Assembly: GCA_011365055.1 (NCBI GenBank)
Contig: RDOG01000003.1
Span: 186,001 to 250,000 of the forward strand
DNA from: Promethearchaeota archaeon
GTDB taxonomy: Archaea; Asgardarchaeota; Lokiarchaeia; Helarchaeales; RDOG01
Direction of reading: 5' to 3'
Length of the DNA stretch: 64,000 nucleotides
Below, one piece after another: positions 61,588 through 64,000 of the stretch (the stretch's first letter is position 1; each line of letters starts with the position of its first letter). Below the pieces are notes generated by a model. That model was not told the origin of the DNA and ran no database searches. It was given only the letters and a program-made list of their open reading frames with translations. The position numbers and the translations under genes were made by a program.

Positions 61588-62916
61588 ATGAGTGTTGATT
61601 TTAAAATAACGGGGAAAATTCTCCTTCCTAATGATATCCAATATGGTACTATTTTTATTAAAAATAAAAAAATTTTCAAAATTTCTGAAAATGAAAATGC
61701 ATATAAAGCTGAAAAGTCTTTAATCCTCTCAAATGAAATAATATTTCCTGGATTGATTGATGTTCATGCTCATTTAAGGGATTGTGACTTATCTTATAAA
61801 GAAGATTTTAGTTCTGGAACGCTTGCTGCAGCTGCAGGTGGTTACACTACTATATTTGACATGCCTAATACAGTTCCTTATACCAATACTGCATCACTTT
61901 TAAATGAAAAGATGACGAAAGCTCAAAAACTAATACACGTTAATGTTGGATTCTTTTCAGGAATACCAGAAAAATTTGAAGAATTAAAAACTATTAAACA
62001 GCAAGGTCCAGTTGGATTTAAGCTTTATCCTGAATTAAAAGATCAACCATTTGATTTTAATGATGAAAAAAAATTAAACGAATTTTTGGAAGAATTTAAG
62101 GATATTAATTCCATCTTAGCCATCCATCCTGAAGAAGCAGGATTAAAGAATGTTGAAAATAAATTAATTAAATCAGGGTTAATTGATGAAGAAGCATATT
62201 TTGAGGCTCATAATTCTAATTCAGAAACAATTATCATAAAAAAATTTCTGAAATTTATTCAAAATAAATCAATTAAAGTTCATATTTGTCATCTTACATC
62301 CTTAGATTCTCTAAAAATTATTCAAAATGAAAAAAAATATATCAATTTAAGTTGTGAAGTAACCCCTCATCACTTATTTTTACATAAAAAGGAAGTGTTT
62401 AAGCAAGGTACAATAGCAAAGATGTTACCTCCTTTACGAGGGAAGGATAAATTAACTTTTGAATTCATTATTAAATCAAAAATCGTTGATATGATTGCTA
62501 CAGACCATGCTCCACACACATTTGACGAAAAGTCGAGGAGTTTCTTAACTGCACCTAGTGGTATTGTCGGATTAGAAACCTCATTAAAGATATTATTAAC
62601 TGAAACAAAAAAAATTAACGGCAATTTAATAGAATTAAGTAAATTAACTTCAGAAAATCCTGCAACTCGTTTTCAAATAAAACATAAAGGTAAAATCAAA
62701 GAGGGATATGATGCTGATTTTGTAATCATTGATCTTAAAAAACAAGGTAAAATTAAAGGAGATTCATTTTTTTCAAAAGCAAAATTCACACCTTTTGAAA
62801 ATTATGATTACATTGGAGCTCCAATTATTACTATTATTGGTGGACAGATATTGATGAAAGATAATGAGCTTCAAACAAGTGAAAAATTAGGTGAAATTGT
62901 AAAAATTAATGAGTGA
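61588..62916 (+). CDS. pyrC: Dihydroorotase-family amidohydrolase
   Basis: The 442-residue protein has the metal motif VHAHLRD near residue 60, GGYTTIFDMPNT, a candidate carboxylated Lys in VGFKLYPEL near residue 150, metal His in AIHPEE and HICHLTS, and the catalytic Asp in ATDHAPHTFDEK. This matches dihydroorotase, third step of pyrimidine synthesis. No other pyr genes are nearby, so allantoinase or hydantoinase relatives cannot be fully excluded. ATG 61588. The next gene starts 5 nt after the stop. Confidence 0.88.
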   Translation: MSVDFKITGKILLPNDIQYGTIFIKNKKIFKISENENAYKAEKSLILSNEIIFPGLIDVHAHLRDCDLSYKEDFSSGTLAAAAGGYTTIFDMPNTVPYTNTASLLNEKMTKAQKLIHVNVGFFSGIPEKFEELKTIKQQGPVGFKLYPELKDQPFDFNDEKKLNEFLEEFKDINSILAIHPEEAGLKNVENKLIKSGLIDEEAYFEAHNSNSETIIIKKFLKFIQNKSIKVHICHLTSLDSLKIIQNEKKYINLSCEVTPHHLFLHKKEVFKQGTIAKMLPPLRGKDKLTFEFIIKSKIVDMIATDHAPHTFDEKSRSFLTAPSGIVGLETSLKILLTETKKINGNLIELSKLTSENPATRFQIKHKGKIKEGYDADFVIIDLKKQGKIKGDSFFSKAKFTPFENYDYIGAPIITIIGGQILMKDNELQTSEKLGEIVKINE

Positions 62917-62921
62917 TGTGA

Positions 62922-63398
62922 ATGAAATTCATTGTGGATTCAATGTTTGGAAAATTAGCTAGATTTTTGAGGCTTTTTGGATACGATGCATTATATTCAA
63001 ATGAATTTGAAGATGATGAAATCTTAAAAATTGCGAAAGAACAAAATAGAATTCTTTTAACTAAAGATAAGATTTTAACACAACGAGCAGAAAAGAATGG
63101 GATAGATACTTTATATATTAACAAGAAAAACATCGCAGAACGGATAGCTTTAATAAAGCAAAAATATGATATCAAACTGACCATAATACCTAATTCACGC
63201 TGTCCATTATGTAATTCAGAAATTGAAAAAATTGAAGATAAAGAACTAATTAAAAACGAAGTTTTTCCATCGACTTTTAAAAATTTTAATGATTTTTGGA
63301 AATGTACCAATTGTAGTAAAATCTATTATATTGGAGAGCATTGGAAAAAATTTGAGGATCTTTTGAAGGAAGTTTATCAAAATATGAAGGATATCTGA
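62922..63398 (+). CDS. Mut7-C RNase-like domain protein with zinc ribbon
   Basis: The 158-residue protein begins MKFIVDSMFGKLARFLRLFGYD, the signature of the Mut7-C domain, a PIN-like nuclease fold with conserved Asp residues (VDSM, LTKDK). It ends with a zinc ribbon (CPLCNSEI...CTNCSKIYY). Family members are predicted RNases. The gene starts 5 nt after the dihydroorotase stop, suggesting an operon. Confidence 0.9.
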   Translation: MKFIVDSMFGKLARFLRLFGYDALYSNEFEDDEILKIAKEQNRILLTKDKILTQRAEKNGIDTLYINKKNIAERIALIKQKYDIKLTIIPNSRCPLCNSEIEKIEDKELIKNEVFPSTFKNFNDFWKCTNCSKIYYIGEHWKKFEDLLKEVYQNMKDI

Positions 63399-63518
63399 TA
63401 AATTTATTAATTTTTTTAACTTTACTTTTGTATAGTTACGTTATTTTATGAAATTGACTATAAAATTTATATTTTTTTATTTTATTTATAATTTTAAATT
63501 AATAGGATTGTTTAAACA

Positions 63519-63926
63519 ATGGAAGATGTTGAGCTAAAAAAAATCCGTGAAAAAAAAATTAGAGATTTAAAAATGAAAATATTTGCTGAGCCTGGGGAAA
63601 AATCAAAAAATGGAATCATCGAACTTAATTCAAATAATTTTAATCAAGTAATTAATGAAAATGAATGGGTTATTGTTGATTGTTGGGCTGAATGGTGCAT
63701 GCCATGTAAGATGATGGGTCCTGTGTTTGATAAATTATCAAAAGAATATGAAAATAAAGTTAAATTTGCAAAATTGAATACCGATCAAAATCATCAGATT
63801 GCAATACAATATGATATTGCAGCTATTCCATCATTTCTGTTATTTTATAAGGGAAGATTAGCTCAAAAGGTAGTTGGAGCTGTGGGTGAACCCGGTTTGA
63901 GGAACTTACTTCAAATCGTAAAATGA
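63519..63926 (+). CDS. Thioredoxin
   Basis: The 135-residue protein has a charged N-terminal extension of about 30 residues, followed by a thioredoxin domain with the active site WAEWCMPCK near residue 58, the KFAKLNTDQN strand and the cis-proline motif AAIPSFLLF. CMPC differs from the classical CGPC, which may shift the redox potential. ATG 63519. It is a thiol-disulfide exchange protein of the cytoplasm. Confidence 0.93.
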   Translation: MEDVELKKIREKKIRDLKMKIFAEPGEKSKNGIIELNSNNFNQVINENEWVIVDCWAEWCMPCKMMGPVFDKLSKEYENKVKFAKLNTDQNHQIAIQYDIAAIPSFLLFYKGRLAQKVVGAVGEPGLRNLLQIVK

Positions 63927-64000
63927 TTCGAAGATCTTTGATCTAAAAACTTTAAAAATAATGATTTTTCTTACATTTTCAATCTTACATAAAAGTAATT

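Overview
The window is AT-rich (roughly 30% GC) archaeal DNA. Archaeal information-processing genes (clamp loader, CDC48, aEF1B, NFACT/RqcH, TruD), a complete archaeal-type riboflavin operon, F420 genes (cofG/cofH) and an ether-lipid reductase sit beside many proteins of eukaryotic flavour: a gelsolin-domain protein, a profilin-like protein, two longin-like proteins, a roadblock protein, an INSIG-like membrane protein, an EMC6/Rab5IP-like membrane protein and an RFC3-type clamp-loader subunit. This combination points to an Asgard archaeon, most likely Lokiarchaeia-like; that placement is inference from gene content. Start codons are mixed: many genes begin with TTG or GTG, often behind a GGAG- or GGTGAT-type ribosome binding site. 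No rRNA, tRNA, CRISPR array or intact insertion sequence was seen.

Layout. 1-2496: the start of a moaA gene and two membrane or surface proteins. 2505-7498 (minus): a seven-gene riboflavin operon, ribB-ribC-ribH-arfA-amidohydrolase-arfC-arfB, with 4 to 19 nt between genes. Its promoter carries a TATA box between two copies of a 22-bp operator-like repeat. The embedded amidohydrolase is a strong candidate for the unassigned archaeal riboflavin-pathway deaminase. 7711-12156: membrane proteins including the INSIG-like one, a short SPFH protein, and an overlapping pair of coiled-coil genes. 12442-14800: cofG and cofH, whose substrate is also made by the riboflavin operon. 15106-18791: a radical-SAM/B12 protein, a PAS protein and a nitroreductase. 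19175-22680: a longin-like protein, an MBL-fold hydrolase, a HIT protein and TruD. 23950-26280: a two-gene clamp-loader operon.

26277-34234: methionine aminopeptidase, aEF1B with its zinc-ribbon neighbour, geranylgeranyl reductase, the profilin-like protein, small HTH and membrane genes, and CDC48. 34360-42166: a decayed copy of the end of a radical-SAM gene; a large membrane receptor whose cytoplasmic half resembles the middle of a wHTH/longin fusion protein; the intact radical-SAM gene with its YkgJ-type partner; and the fusion protein itself. 42289-47724: a 1811-residue beta-helix surface protein. 47725-48093: a gap with two hairpins and a coding relic. 48094-51352: an HdrA-MvhD fusion and a polyferredoxin. 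51486-57713: NAD(P)HX repair, the gelsolin-domain protein, a roadblock protein, an Lrp/KaiC-like pair and the EMC6-like protein. 57940-63926: RqcH, two CBS-domain proteins, dihydroorotase, a Mut7-C protein and thioredoxin, all on the plus strand.

Functionally, the window combines flavin and deazaflavin synthesis, flavin-based electron transfer, replication and protein quality control with a set of cytoskeletal and membrane-trafficking-like proteins. Assignments come from reading motifs by eye; no database search was run.
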